64,000 nucleotides of DNA, taken from positions 124,001 to 188,000 of the forward strand of contig CAXXQD010000022.1 in the NCBI GenBank assembly GCA_963677475.2, in the 5' to 3' direction. The stretch comes from JABMQB01 sp963677475 (lineage in GTDB: Bacteria; Bacteroidota; Bacteroidia; Bacteroidales; Prolixibacteraceae). Positions 36,829-46,550 of the stretch are shown one piece after another (position 1 is the stretch's first letter; each line of letters begins with the position of its first letter). The notes beneath the pieces were generated by a model that had not been told where the DNA came from, did not search any database, and saw nothing but the letters and a program-made list of their open reading frames with translations. The translations under genes were made by a program, and so were the position numbers.

Positions 36829-36912
36829 CTTATCACGAGGTACAATTTCTGATACTTTTCCTGTAATGGCTAATTGTAACCCTTGATAATTCGATAGTTA
36901 AATTGTGATAAG
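36829..36912. repeat. Widely spaced inverted repeat upstream of the GH3-GH31 operon
   Basis: CTTATCAC (36829-36836) and GTGATAAG (36905-36912) are perfect 8-bp complements 68 bp apart. They lie 72-155 bp upstream of the GH3 start and could be paired binding sites for a regulator. Nothing else is seen in 36758-37044. Confidence 0.35.
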
Positions 36913-37044
36913 TACAATAAAACGCTGACTTTTTCTGTGAGTGTAATTTATTGGTATAATAAAAGTTATTGGAGGGCAACGTTAAATCACAAAAGGATAT
37001 TAATTTAAATGCTTCTTTAAATGCACATTCAACAGGGCAAATTC

Positions 37045-38508
37045 TTAACGAATAATTTTAATGAGTTTTCCCGGAATGACTTTTTCCGCAAGTTCCATGT
37101 TGTTCAACAATGCCAAATCTTTCATTGCTGTTTGCTGAACACCATAGTAACTAAATGCATCGGCTAAAGTACCGCTTCGTTGCACTTTCTTTATCTCAAT
37201 GGTTTTCGGTTTTACATTAATTTTTGAAGCATCGGTAAGTTTGTTAAAATTACCCATTGTATGTTCAAAATTCTGGGTGTTTGCAATAAAATCGGCATCA
37301 GAAGAAACTCCGTGGAAAACGTAGATGGCACCATTGTACTCAATAAATGAAGATGTTACCCTAATGGTTTGGGCTTGGCCGGTTTGCTGGTCCTGACTTG
37401 TTTGTTTTGAATCGACCACTACTGCCTGCAATCCATTTACACTTGTGTTTCGGCTGTTTGTTACCTCCAACTTCAAACTTTCAATCGCTTTTTGTGCTGC
37501 TTCCTGAGGGGTTTTTTCTTGAGCTAGTGAGAAAAGCATCAGTGCTTTTTGGTCTGCCGAAACCATTTGTACCTGCATTGGTGAATTCACAAGGGTCCAA
37601 CCACTTGGGATTGGATAGCTGAACTCCATTTCAGGATGGTAAAATGTATTTCCTTCAACATATCCCTGACGTGGGTCTTCACCATAAACCAAACCGTCAA
37701 TCATTTTCAGGTAGCTATCTGAATTTACGGTATAATTAGCAAGTTTAATGCTGTCCTGCCATTGATCTGCTGTTTTATTTACCGTAATATACCTATCGCC
37801 CGGATCGGGATGGGTTGACATAAAAGTTGGGACACCGGCATGGTCACTTTCCATTTGCATTTTATCGAGCACATTAAAAAATTCGGCCATGTGGTGTGCA
37901 TCGTAGCCCATTTTTGTGGAGTATTCAACACCAAGCCTGTCGGCTTCGCGCTCATTATCCCGGCTAAATTTTAAAAACAGCAACTGCATTCCCTGCATTG
38001 CTTCATTTGCAAATTGAGCAAAATCTTTGGAGGCAATCATTCCACCAACCACTGCAAGCTGAACTACGGTTTGTTTTGCCTGGTTACTCACAGTGTGCCT
38101 GGCAGTAACATGCCCCATTTCGTGGGCAATGACACCCATTAGCTCTGCTTCACAATTAAAATGACCAAGTATTCCCCGTGTGAAATAGAGATATCCGCCG
38201 GGAACAGCAAAAGCATTTACCACTGGTGAATCGAGTATCCGAACATGATATTTTAAATGTGGGCGGTGCGATAATTTACCCATTTCATCCACTTTGTTTG
38301 TTATGAAATTTTGCAATGTTTCGTTGTCGTAAAGTCCAAAAGTTGCAATTACCTGTGGGTCATAATTGGTCCCCATGGCAATTTCCTGTTCTTCCGACAT
38401 AAACATCAATTGTTTTTTCCCGGTTACAGGGTTAACAGCACATGATGGAACCAAAAGTACTAAAGAGATGATGCTTAAGGCTGTGAACAGGTATTTAAAG
38501 GATTTCAT
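37045..38508 (-). CDS. M48 family metalloprotease lipoprotein
   Basis: A 487-residue protein with lipobox VPSC (Cys23), then an M48 peptidase domain (about 30-245): zinc motif HEMGH at 129-133 and the third ligand in NEREADRLG (about 187). NPVTGKKQLMFMSEEQE is typical of YfgC/BepA- and LoiP-like envelope proteases, which degrade or help fold outer-membrane proteins. The C-terminal half (about 290-487) is specific to Bacteroidota homologues and ends with a LysM-like stretch (TLADAFSYYGV, LALLNNMELAEKVIPGKLIKII) that could bind peptidoglycan. It appears to be monocistronic. Confidence 0.9.
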   Translation of the reverse strand: MKSFKYLFTALSIISLVLLVPSCAVNPVTGKKQLMFMSEEQEIAMGTNYDPQVIATFGLYDNETLQNFITNKVDEMGKLSHRPHLKYHVRILDSPVVNAFAVPGGYLYFTRGILGHFNCEAELMGVIAHEMGHVTARHTVSNQAKQTVVQLAVVGGMIASKDFAQFANEAMQGMQLLFLKFSRDNEREADRLGVEYSTKMGYDAHHMAEFFNVLDKMQMESDHAGVPTFMSTHPDPGDRYITVNKTADQWQDSIKLANYTVNSDSYLKMIDGLVYGEDPRQGYVEGNTFYHPEMEFSYPIPSGWTLVNSPMQVQMVSADQKALMLFSLAQEKTPQEAAQKAIESLKLEVTNSRNTSVNGLQAVVVDSKQTSQDQQTGQAQTIRVTSSFIEYNGAIYVFHGVSSDADFIANTQNFEHTMGNFNKLTDASKINVKPKTIEIKKVQRSGTLADAFSYYGVQQTAMKDLALLNNMELAEKVIPGKLIKIIR

Positions 38509-38602
38509 GATGGATGATTTATTTGTTTATGTCAATATAAAAAAAACACCCGTAAAATGTTTCCGAAAAATGGATTAATTTGAGATAATTTATTGTTGTA
38601 GA

Positions 38603-38642
38603 ATAAAGGAACCGTTCTTTCTTAAGAGAACGGTTCCTTTAA
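38603..38642 (-). terminator. Hairpin terminator downstream of the Gfo/Idh gene
   Basis: AAAGGAACCGTTCT and AGAACGGTTCCTTT form a 14-bp stem with a short loop, about 30 bases after the stop codon of the gene ending at 38671. The T-tract is short. Confidence 0.65.
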
Positions 38643-38670
38643 CCAGAAGTATAGTGCATAGGTCAGATCA

Positions 38671-40077
38671 TTACTGCATCGAAGCTTTCATTCCCTCCGT
38701 AGTAGTATAATATTTAACAATCATATTTGGTACTTCCCATTCCGGGAGTTTCCCATCGATCAGGTATTGAAGGTATTTTTCGGTTACCTGGGCAAAGTGG
38801 GCTTCGTGCCCGACTTTATATTTTTGTGGGATATCAATGGTCCAAAGATTGCTTTTTATTTTCACTAAACTTATTCCCGGATAAGTCTGTGCCAATTCCG
38901 TGTTAACCACTTTTGTTAAGTCAATTTCGAATTTATCCATATCAATTTCTTGATTAGCTTCGATATAGATGGTTGGTTTATATCTTTCTTTTTCACCCTG
39001 TTGGATAATTAAGTTACATTTAGTTCCTCGCATTATTGAATAATGGGTATCACCAGTCCCTTCAGGTGCCTCATAATTCCAAATAACCGATGTTTTGGCG
39101 TGGATGCCTTTAAGGGTATAATTGATTTCCCCATTGCTATAAACTTTTAAGATATCACCATTAAGGTATTTTTTTAAAGATTCAGGGTATTCAGTGAGCT
39201 GTGTTACTTTATTAAACATTTCCGGTGTCAGGTCGGTTGCCCAGCGTTTGCCCGAAATAATTTCAACATCTTCTTTTTTTAAGATAACTTCAGGAAAAGC
39301 TTCCCATTGAATAAGGTCAACCAGGTGAGTGCTAATATCCACAATGCCTTCTCCTTGTTTTTCTACATCAAAAAACCAAGCAGGACGTTTAAGAGCATTC
39401 TTCGAAACATATTTAAAGAAATGGTGTACACTTTCTTTGGTAATGGCTGGGTTTTCAGGGGTACCTATTTGCAGTTGGCCAAACACTTCAGGGATTTTTG
39501 AAAGTTCACATTGGAGGATGGTGGTGACCTCATGCCTTTCGGTCATGATATCATATAACAATACATTGTTTTGTTTTGCCACCTCAAAAGCTTTTTCAAG
39601 CATCGGAAAATATTCGGGCGTTATAACCATTGGTTTATCGGCTAGCACATTAAAACCTGCTTCGACCGAACGAAGTATGTATTCTGTTTTGTTCGCATTA
39701 TTGCCCGAAGTAACCATTACATTTCCAGGTTTCTCGGAAATCATTTTTTCAAAGAAATCGCTTCCGACATACACTTTTTCTTTCCAGCTGGTTGGGTTTT
39801 CGGTGCGGGTATTAAAACCTTCAATCCGTTTAAGGTGATCTTGCACATCGGAGCCTTTGGGGGCATAAACATGTACCACCGGATCAACCTGTTCATACAT
39901 ACTTTTTTGTACCAAAGCGGCATGAAAGTGCCCGGGGTCAAGGGTGATAAGTTTAACTTCGTTTTTGGCTCCTGTAAACATATTTTGATTTTTAACCGCT
40001 GTATTTTTTTTCGACTTGTTGTTGCATCCAATCATTAAAAGCAAGCCCAAAAAAAGGAAGATTTGTACTGATTTCAT
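38671..40077 (-). CDS. Gfo/Idh/MocA-like oxidoreductase lipoprotein
   Basis: A 468-residue protein with a lipoprotein signal (MIGC, Cys18). The Rossmann region (about 40-165) starts VKLITLDPGHFHAALVQ and contains VTSGNNANKTEYILRSVEAGFNVLADKP, with the ADKP motif corresponding to the EKP of Gfo/Idh proteins. The remainder matches the putative oxidoreductase C-terminal domain family of Bacteroidota (GEGIVDISTHLVDLIQW, YEAPEGTGDTHYSIMRGTK). Such proteins are often linked to carbohydrate metabolism. The lipid anchor places it in the envelope, where a nucleotide cofactor would have to be tightly bound. Substrate unknown. Confidence 0.82.
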   Translation of the reverse strand: MKSVQIFLFLGLLLMIGCNNKSKKNTAVKNQNMFTGAKNEVKLITLDPGHFHAALVQKSMYEQVDPVVHVYAPKGSDVQDHLKRIEGFNTRTENPTSWKEKVYVGSDFFEKMISEKPGNVMVTSGNNANKTEYILRSVEAGFNVLADKPMVITPEYFPMLEKAFEVAKQNNVLLYDIMTERHEVTTILQCELSKIPEVFGQLQIGTPENPAITKESVHHFFKYVSKNALKRPAWFFDVEKQGEGIVDISTHLVDLIQWEAFPEVILKKEDVEIISGKRWATDLTPEMFNKVTQLTEYPESLKKYLNGDILKVYSNGEINYTLKGIHAKTSVIWNYEAPEGTGDTHYSIMRGTKCNLIIQQGEKERYKPTIYIEANQEIDMDKFEIDLTKVVNTELAQTYPGISLVKIKSNLWTIDIPQKYKVGHEAHFAQVTEKYLQYLIDGKLPEWEVPNMIVKYYTTTEGMKASMQ

Positions 40078-40206
40078 TTTGGCAGAATTAGTTTAGTAAA
40101 TTTTGTTAGCGTTCACAAAATACAAAACTTTTGGGGAATTTTGGGTGCCCAATTTTCACAGAACCATGAGTTCTGGTGAATGGCTCTTTTTTAAAATGAA
40201 GGATAA

Positions 40207-41250
40207 TTAGAGTCTGCAAACCGTTTCATCAACGGTACGGTTAAAAACATGAATACTTTCGGTGTTCACATTGGGTGGCATTCCACCTCCGCAAGACCAG
40301 ATGACTCGTTTGTTTTCCCCAAAATCCTGGATCATCTTTCGGGTTTCGGTTTCAATTTGTTCAATATTCCCAGTTGCCAGAACATCGCGTGGCGGCAGGT
40401 TCCCGATAAGGGCAACTTCAGGACCGGCAAGTGCCCTGATTTCTTGCATGGAGTGTTCGAAGCTGAAATTGAACAGGTTAACATCCATGTCTTTTAAAAA
40501 TGGTGTTGAAATTAATCCTTGCGCATCGTTATGCAGAAAATTTAATTTTGAATCAAATGAATTGAAAATGCGCTTCACATATGGTACTGCATATTCTTTG
40601 CATTCATCAGCGCCTATAAATCCAATAATATCATCCAACAATAAAATGCCTTCGATGGATGGAAAGGTTTTCTTTTGAAGCTTTATCCAGTTTATGGTAA
40701 AATCAGTAATCATTTCCAACAATTTATGGCTATTTACCGGGTCCATCATGAATCCCATCATGAGTTCGCTGATTCCCAACAAAAAGGACGCAATATTTAA
40801 GGGACCTCTGGCAACGCTGATTTTTATTTCATGCCCTATGCCTTGTATCGGTTTTTGGTAATTGATAAGCCTTTGCAAAATAAATGGGAGAAGCCCGTCG
40901 GTTTCAGGATTAGGAAGTTTTAGCTTGTTCACATCACTAATTTCCGACATAATTGTTCCCGCATGCGGTAGGTTGTTTGGGTGCCAGATGAGTTTTGCCC
41001 CGAATGCAGAGGGCTCAGAACACATTCCAAATTCGGACCAAAAACCAGGCAGGAATATAGTTTCGGGAAATGTTTCAACGACTTTTTTGTTTGCCTGAAA
41101 CCAGGTTTCTTCGGAGGAATAATAGTTCAAGGTTGAAATCCCTGCCCATCCCGGAATCCAAGGGCTGTCAACAATAAAACCTGTTATTGGCTCTTTGGTG
41201 TTTTTGCCATTAATTACACCCAATAATTTTTCCCATTGCTCATTGGTCAT
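40207..41250 (-). CDS. Uroporphyrinogen decarboxylase-like (URO-D fold) protein
   Basis: A 347-residue TIM-barrel protein of the URO-D/MtaA/CmuA superfamily. Visible are ISVARGPLNIASFLLG, the helical MMGFMMDPVNSHKLLEMIT, the metal-site-like FLHNDAQG and ALIGNLPPRDVLATG, WSCGGGMPPNVNTESI. It lacks the N-terminal arginine-rich signature of true HemE, so it is more likely a methyltransferase-type relative than a haem enzyme. No corrinoid protein gene is adjacent. It is the last gene of the purM-prfA-pyrF run, 87 bases after pyrF. Confidence 0.75.
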   Translation of the reverse strand: MTNEQWEKLLGVINGKNTKEPITGFIVDSPWIPGWAGISTLNYYSSEETWFQANKKVVETFPETIFLPGFWSEFGMCSEPSAFGAKLIWHPNNLPHAGTIMSEISDVNKLKLPNPETDGLLPFILQRLINYQKPIQGIGHEIKISVARGPLNIASFLLGISELMMGFMMDPVNSHKLLEMITDFTINWIKLQKKTFPSIEGILLLDDIIGFIGADECKEYAVPYVKRIFNSFDSKLNFLHNDAQGLISTPFLKDMDVNLFNFSFEHSMQEIRALAGPEVALIGNLPPRDVLATGNIEQIETETRKMIQDFGENKRVIWSCGGGMPPNVNTESIHVFNRTVDETVCRL

Positions 41251-41337
41251 TTGCGTGATTTAATTGTTTCGCCCGAGGTCAGGTTAAAATAATTCCTTAA
41301 TGTTCTACTTTTATTTGGACAGAAGATCCAAGTTCGA

Positions 41338-42177
41338 TTAAGAACCCAACAGTTTGGCTTCTTTTAACAGTTCTGCCATTTCAAGTTGTACTTCTTTAGC
41401 TGCCAGTTTTGCTTTTTCGGCAAAATCAACATTGTTCGAAGCATAAATAATTCCACGGGATGAGTTGACGAGCAAGCCACATTTGTTGTTCATTCCATTT
41501 TTGGCAACTTCCTGAAGGCTTCCACCTTGCGCACCAACCCCCGGAACCAACAAAAAATGATTTGGGATAATTTCCCTGATTTCTTTAAGTTTCTCGGCTT
41601 TGGTGGCACCAACCACATACATCATGTTCTCGGGCGTTCCCCAGTTTTGCGAGGTTTTTAAAACAGATTCGAAAAGCTGGTCGCCATTTTCATTGTTTTT
41701 TAGGTATTGAAAGTCAGCTGCCCCTTTGTTTGAAGTTAATGCCAGAAGTATCACCCATTTATCAAGATAGGTCATAAAAGGTTTTACCGAATCTTCGCCC
41801 ATATATGGTGCAACGGTTATTGCATCGAAATCGAGGTGATCAAAAAATGCCCTGGCATACAAGTTCGAAGTATTCCCGATATCGCCTCTTTTTGCATCTG
41901 CAATCACAAATATTTCAGGGTATTTTGATTTGATATACATCACCGTTTTTTCAAGGCTCACATATCCTTTTGAACCTAAACTTTCGTAAAATGCCAGGTT
42001 GGGTTTATAAGCAACACTGAATTCCTGGGTTGCATCAATAATTTCTTTGTTGAAAGTAAAAACCGGGTCTGAAGTATCTAACAGATGGCTTGGGATTTTT
42101 TGGATATCCGTGTCAAGTCCGACACAAAGGAATGATTGTTTCTTTTTAATTTGCTCAAATAGTTGTTCTTGGTTCAT
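41338..42177 (-). CDS. pyrF: Orotidine 5'-phosphate decarboxylase
   Basis: A 279-residue type 2 OMP decarboxylase catalysing the last step of UMP synthesis. It has CVGLDTD (18-24), the catalytic segment VIADAKRGDIGNT (91-103) and the phosphate-binding LVPGVGAQGG. The length fits the longer type 2 form common in Bacteroidota. It sits 105 bases after prfA. A small GC-rich hairpin lies 16 bases upstream of its start. Confidence 0.95.
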   Translation of the reverse strand: MNQEQLFEQIKKKQSFLCVGLDTDIQKIPSHLLDTSDPVFTFNKEIIDATQEFSVAYKPNLAFYESLGSKGYVSLEKTVMYIKSKYPEIFVIADAKRGDIGNTSNLYARAFFDHLDFDAITVAPYMGEDSVKPFMTYLDKWVILLALTSNKGAADFQYLKNNENGDQLFESVLKTSQNWGTPENMMYVVGATKAEKLKEIREIIPNHFLLVPGVGAQGGSLQEVAKNGMNNKCGLLVNSSRGIIYASNNVDFAEKAKLAAKEVQLEMAELLKEAKLLGS

Positions 42178-42193
42178 ATCAGGAGCCTGTTGA

Positions 42194-42209
42194 TTCCCCG
42201 AAAGGGGAA
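42194..42209. repeat. Intercistronic hairpin upstream of pyrF
   Basis: TTCCCC-GAAA-GGGGAA, a 6-bp perfect stem in the prfA-pyrF gap. There is no T-run, so it is not a terminator. It might affect RNA processing or be a REP remnant. Confidence 0.4.
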
Positions 42210-42282
42210 GATGTAATTGTATTATTTATTCGTTTATCTTAAATATGCGCTCAGCCTTTATTTTCACTATGATTGAGCAGCA

Positions 42283-43368
42283 TTAAATTTCAGCCTCTTT
42301 CATTTTTTCGGCATTTTCTTCAATCATTAATTTTTCAATGATTTCATCGATATCCCCGTTAATGGCAGCTTGTAAATTATACATGGTCAGGTTAATCCGA
42401 TGGTCGGTAATCCTTCCCTGCGGCCAGTTGTAAGTCCTGATTTTTGCTGAACGGTCGCCGGTTGAAACCATGGTTTTCCTTTTAGAAGAAATTTCATCCA
42501 GGTACTTTTGATGTTCCAGGTTATAAATTCGGGTCCTCAATTCGATCATTGCTTTGGCAAGGTTCTTCAACTGTGATTTTTGATCCTGACAGGTAACAAC
42601 AATACCTGTTGGCTCGTGGGTTAGCCGGATTGCCGAATAGGTAGTATTAACAGACTGTCCACCTGGCCCAGATGAACAGTAGGTGTCTTTACGGATATCA
42701 CTTTCTTTCAAATCAATATCAAATTCTTCGGCTTCGGGCAACACTGCTACGGTTGCAGCAGATGTGTGTACCCTTCCCTGCGTTTCGGTTTGCGGGACCC
42801 TTTGCACACGATGAACACCAGATTCGTATTTCATCGTACCATAAACATTTTCTCCCGATATTTTTGCAACGATTTCTTTATAGCCTCCAGATGTACCTTC
42901 GTTCACGTTGGTGATATCCATCTTCCAGCCTTTCTTCTCACAGTATTTTGTGTACATCCTGAAAAGGTCGCCTGCAAAAATACTTGCTTCGTCGCCTCCT
43001 GTTCCTGCCCTGATTTCGAGTATGGCATTTTTAGAATCCTCAGGATCGGCCGGAACCAAAAGCATTTTGATTTCATTTTCTTTTGCCGGAATTTGTTTTT
43101 CGGCGAGTTCGATCTCTTCCCTTGCCATTTCCCTTAATTCCTCATCAGATTCTTCGGCAAGCATTTCTTTTCCGGTTTCAATATTATCAATAAGGTTTTT
43201 GAACTCTTTAAACGATTTAATAAGTTCTTCCAACCTTTTGTATTCCTGGTTAAGCTTCACATAACGCTTCATATCAGCGATTATTTCCGGGTCGGATATT
43301 TGTTGGCTTACCTCTTCAAACCTATGCTTGATAGAATCAAACTTTTCTAACAATGAATTTGCTGCCAT
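42283..43368 (-). CDS. prfA: Peptide chain release factor 1
   Basis: A 361-residue RF1, reading UAA and UAG. It has RAGTGGDEASIFAGDLFRMY (120-139), the PxT-type region RVPQTETQGRVHTSA (190-204) and GGQ at 236-238 in SSGPGGQSVNTT. The C-terminal IRTYNWPQGRITDHRI is conserved. It is distinguished from RF2 by the absence of SPF and of a frameshift site. It follows purM after 36 bases on the same strand. Confidence 0.97.
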   Translation of the reverse strand: MAANSLLEKFDSIKHRFEEVSQQISDPEIIADMKRYVKLNQEYKRLEELIKSFKEFKNLIDNIETGKEMLAEESDEELREMAREEIELAEKQIPAKENEIKMLLVPADPEDSKNAILEIRAGTGGDEASIFAGDLFRMYTKYCEKKGWKMDITNVNEGTSGGYKEIVAKISGENVYGTMKYESGVHRVQRVPQTETQGRVHTSAATVAVLPEAEEFDIDLKESDIRKDTYCSSGPGGQSVNTTYSAIRLTHEPTGIVVTCQDQKSQLKNLAKAMIELRTRIYNLEHQKYLDEISSKRKTMVSTGDRSAKIRTYNWPQGRITDHRINLTMYNLQAAINGDIDEIIEKLMIEENAEKMKEAEI

Positions 43369-43404
43369 AATGGTGTTCTTTTCTTAAATTTTGTTTTTAC
43401 AGGA

Positions 43405-44574
43405 TCAATATGTAAATGTTCCAAACTCCGAGTTGATGGTTAGTTGTTTACCCTCACCTTTTTCTACCCTTCCAATAACTTTCGCATCAATTGCGAATTC
43501 ATTTGCAATGGAGATAATATCACCTGCAATATTTTCAGGGGCATAAATTTCAAAGCGATGCCCCATGTTAAATACTTTATACATTTCCTGCCATTCGGTT
43601 CCTGATTGCTCCTGTATTATTTTGAATAATGGCGGAATTGGAAACATATTGTCTTTAATAACATGTACATTGTCCACAAAGTGCAACACTTTTGTTTGCG
43701 CCCCTCCAGAACAATGGATCATGCCATTTATCCTTTTTCTGTGTTTTGCTAAAATCTTTTTGATAACAGGAGCATAAGTCCTTGTTGGTGAAAGAACCAG
43801 TTTACCTGCATCGATATTTAATTCTTTTATGGAATCGGTCAGCTTATAATTTCCGGAGTAAACCAAATCTGAAGGAACATCCGGATCGAATGATTCGGGA
43901 TATTTGCCTGCCAGGTAATTCGCAAAAACATCGTGCCGTGCCGAGGTTAAGCCATTACTGCCCATCCCCCCGTTGTATTCATTTTCGTAGCTTGCGGTTC
44001 CAGAAGAAGATAGTCCGATAATTACATTGCCTGTAGAAATATTGTCTGCCGAAATTACATCTTCTTTTTTCATTCGACAGGTTACGGTCGAGTCAACAAT
44101 GATGGTACGAACCAGATCACCAACATCAGCAGTTTCGCCTCCAGTTGAGTAAATCGAAATTCCCAGTTCCCTGAGGTTAGCAAGCAACTCTTCAGTTCCG
44201 TTAATAATAGCGGCAATTACTTCACCCGGTATTTTATTTTTATTTCTTCCGATGGTTGAAGAAACCAGGATGTTGTCGGTAGCGCCCACACAAAGCAAAT
44301 CATCCACATTCATGATGAGTGCGTCCTGGGCTATCCCTTTCCATACCGAAAGGTCACCGGTTTCTTTCCAATACATGTAGGCAAGTGCCGATTTTGTGCC
44401 AGCCCCATCGGCATGCATAATATTGCACCAATCGGGGTCGCCGCCCAATACGTCAGGGACAATTTTACAGAATGCTTTTGGGTACAATCCTTTGTCCACA
44501 TCTTTTATTGCACTGTGCACATCTTCTTTGGATGCCGAAACGCCTCTTGCGCTATATCTTGACTCTGTTACCAT
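43405..44574 (-). CDS. purM: Phosphoribosylformylglycinamidine cyclo-ligase (AIR synthase)
   Basis: A 389-residue PurM of the longer Bacteroidota type. It converts FGAM and ATP to AIR in purine synthesis. Visible are MHADGAGTKSALAYM, DALIMNVDDLLCVGA, STGGETADVGD and VIIGLSSSGTASYENEYNGGMGSNGLTSARHDVF, covering the ATP and substrate sites of the AIRS fold. It is the first gene of the purM-prfA-pyrF run. A TAATTTTG element (minus strand, 44602-44609) 27 bases upstream of the ATG may be the promoter. Confidence 0.92.
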   Translation of the reverse strand: MVTESRYSARGVSASKEDVHSAIKDVDKGLYPKAFCKIVPDVLGGDPDWCNIMHADGAGTKSALAYMYWKETGDLSVWKGIAQDALIMNVDDLLCVGATDNILVSSTIGRNKNKIPGEVIAAIINGTEELLANLRELGISIYSTGGETADVGDLVRTIIVDSTVTCRMKKEDVISADNISTGNVIIGLSSSGTASYENEYNGGMGSNGLTSARHDVFANYLAGKYPESFDPDVPSDLVYSGNYKLTDSIKELNIDAGKLVLSPTRTYAPVIKKILAKHRKRINGMIHCSGGAQTKVLHFVDNVHVIKDNMFPIPPLFKIIQEQSGTEWQEMYKVFNMGHRFEIYAPENIAGDIISIANEFAIDAKVIGRVEKGEGKQLTINSEFGTFTY

Positions 44575-44698
44575 CTAATTTATTGCTGTTTTTTGCGGGT
44601 ACAAAATTAACATTTTTAACCCAATTTAATTGTTTTACTGCCATTTGATTTTACAAATGATAAAACATTAATGAGAGATCAGGGTGATTTCAAATAAG

Positions 44699-46372
44699 CT
44701 AATGGTATAGGAAGCGCTTAATTTTTTTTGTGGGTGTTTTTTCAAAAGGCACTGGTTGAAGCACAACCGCTTGTAACCTTGAGAATTTGTTGAGCTCTTC
44801 GTTCACTTTTTTGTGGATGTCGTTCAGGATTTCATCAATTTTATCGTTTACATACTGTTTAGCTTCTTGTTGCATCGATTTAAATTGATTTTCAATTTCT
44901 TCCATATTCAAATGGATCATGGCAACCAGCTTCCCTTTTTTCTGCACAACCATCGATTCTAAAACAAACCTCATTTTATTGATGACAGACTCAATGTCTT
45001 CGGGAAATATGTTCTCTCCACTGGCTCCCACAATCATGGTTTTAATACGCCCTTTTATATAAAGGAAATTGTCTTTGTCGAGCCATCCCCGGTCACCGGT
45101 TTTAAACCAGCCATCTTCGGTAAACACCGCATCTGTTAAGTCTTGAGCCTTGTAATATCCTTTCATTACGTTGGGGCCTTTTGCTTGTATTTCGCCTTCG
45201 CCCGTTACCGGATCTTTATCGGCAACCCTCAGTTCAACACCTTCAACTGCGGGACCGGTCGAGCCAATCCTGGTGTTGTTTACCACAGCACCTGCCAAAA
45301 GGGGTGAAGTTTCTGTAAGCCCATATCCAATGGCATAAGGGAAATTGCTTTCGTGAAGGAACCTTTCAACCATTTCATCCAATTTGGCTCCACCGATACC
45401 AAAAAAACGGACATTCCCGCCGAATGATTGCATCAGTTTATTTCCGGCAACCTTATGAAGTTTTTTCCTGAAAAAAGGTACAGAGTACAGTAAGCGCATG
45501 GGAAAACTTCCCTGAAACTTAGGCAGGATTTTAAGACGGAATATTTTTTCGATTATTAATGGTACAGACAGAATAATGGTTGGTTTAACCTTTGCCAACG
45601 CTTCCATTAATACTGGTGGGGTGGGCAATTTTCGGAGGTAATGGATGGATGCACCATATTTTACCGGAAGAAGAAAACCAACCGTGTTTTCCAAGGTGTG
45701 CGACAAAGGCAACATGGATATAAATTTGTCGCTTGTATCTATTTTTTGTAAATGATAACATTGTTGGGTGGTCCATGCCAGGTTTTTCTGGGAGAGCATA
45801 ACTCCTTTCGAATTTCCGGTTGTTCCCGAAGTATAAATGATGGATGCAATGTCTTCTTCATCAACCTGAGGGCGATTTAAATTAGCGCTTGAAATGGGTT
45901 TGCTACTTGCGAAACTATCCAAATCTTCTATTGGCGTATTGAGTGGAATGTTTGCAAAATTATCAAGTAAAATAATTTGGCTGCAGGCTTTAGGTAAATT
46001 AGCAATACCTTTGTTATAAAGCGCTTTTGAAACAATTAAAACCTTTGCCTCGGAATGATCAAGTATTGTGGCAATTTCGTTGGTATGAAAATCGGGCAAA
46101 ATAGGTACGGCAATTGCGCCGCTTAGCTGAATTGCAAAAAAAGCAACCCCCCAATTTGGCATATTCGCGCTTAGGATGGCAACTTTATCTCCCTTTTGAA
46201 TACCAATACCCATCAAGTAATCACACATTAGGTTCACATCGGTACCAAGTTCTTCATAGGTGTAATTTTCTTCTCCGGCAAATACCAAAGAAGTTTTATC
46301 TTTAAACTTAAAAATTGACTCGGAAAATAAATTTGGGAGGGTGAGATTTGTTGAATTTCCCATATTTTGCAT
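44699..46372 (-). CDS. Long-chain acyl-CoA synthetase-like AMP-binding enzyme
   Basis: A 557-residue ANL-superfamily ligase. The P-loop motif is IIYTSGTTGNSKGVM (178-192), followed by LPLSHTLENTVGF, the adenine-binding YGLTETSPLL, TGDRGWLDKDNFLYIKGRIK and a C-terminal lid ending TPTKKIKRF with the catalytic lysine region. The size and LPLSHTLE match fatty acid-CoA ligases that activate fatty acids for phospholipid recycling or oxidation. A TACATTTG element (minus strand, 46431-46438) about 60 bases upstream could be the promoter. It is divergent from the HD-hydrolase gene. Confidence 0.9.
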   Translation of the reverse strand: MQNMGNSTNLTLPNLFSESIFKFKDKTSLVFAGEENYTYEELGTDVNLMCDYLMGIGIQKGDKVAILSANMPNWGVAFFAIQLSGAIAVPILPDFHTNEIATILDHSEAKVLIVSKALYNKGIANLPKACSQIILLDNFANIPLNTPIEDLDSFASSKPISSANLNRPQVDEEDIASIIYTSGTTGNSKGVMLSQKNLAWTTQQCYHLQKIDTSDKFISMLPLSHTLENTVGFLLPVKYGASIHYLRKLPTPPVLMEALAKVKPTIILSVPLIIEKIFRLKILPKFQGSFPMRLLYSVPFFRKKLHKVAGNKLMQSFGGNVRFFGIGGAKLDEMVERFLHESNFPYAIGYGLTETSPLLAGAVVNNTRIGSTGPAVEGVELRVADKDPVTGEGEIQAKGPNVMKGYYKAQDLTDAVFTEDGWFKTGDRGWLDKDNFLYIKGRIKTMIVGASGENIFPEDIESVINKMRFVLESMVVQKKGKLVAMIHLNMEEIENQFKSMQQEAKQYVNDKIDEILNDIHKKVNEELNKFSRLQAVVLQPVPFEKTPTKKIKRFLYH

Positions 46373-46550
46373 TTTGTTTCGCTTTGTTTTTCAGGAGTAT
46401 AAACAACAGCCCCTGAGAATATGTTGTAAGCAAATGTAAAAAAAAACAATATTGCTTCCTTTTCAAAGGTTAACGAAACGATGCTTTGTTGAAGACAAAA
46501 TCGCAATTTAAGCCAGGCGAATAGAAATTTAGAATTTTTTAGTCGATAAT

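Noticed and set aside
39329..39838. 169-codon plus-strand frame
   Set aside because: It lies wholly inside the Gfo/Idh lipoprotein gene on the opposite strand, has no recognisable domain and is the antisense shadow of a well-supported gene.
40156..40180. CAGAAC/GTTCTG hairpin between the Gfo/Idh and URO-D-like genes
   Set aside because: Only a 6-bp stem without a T-run, and no reason to prefer it over chance.
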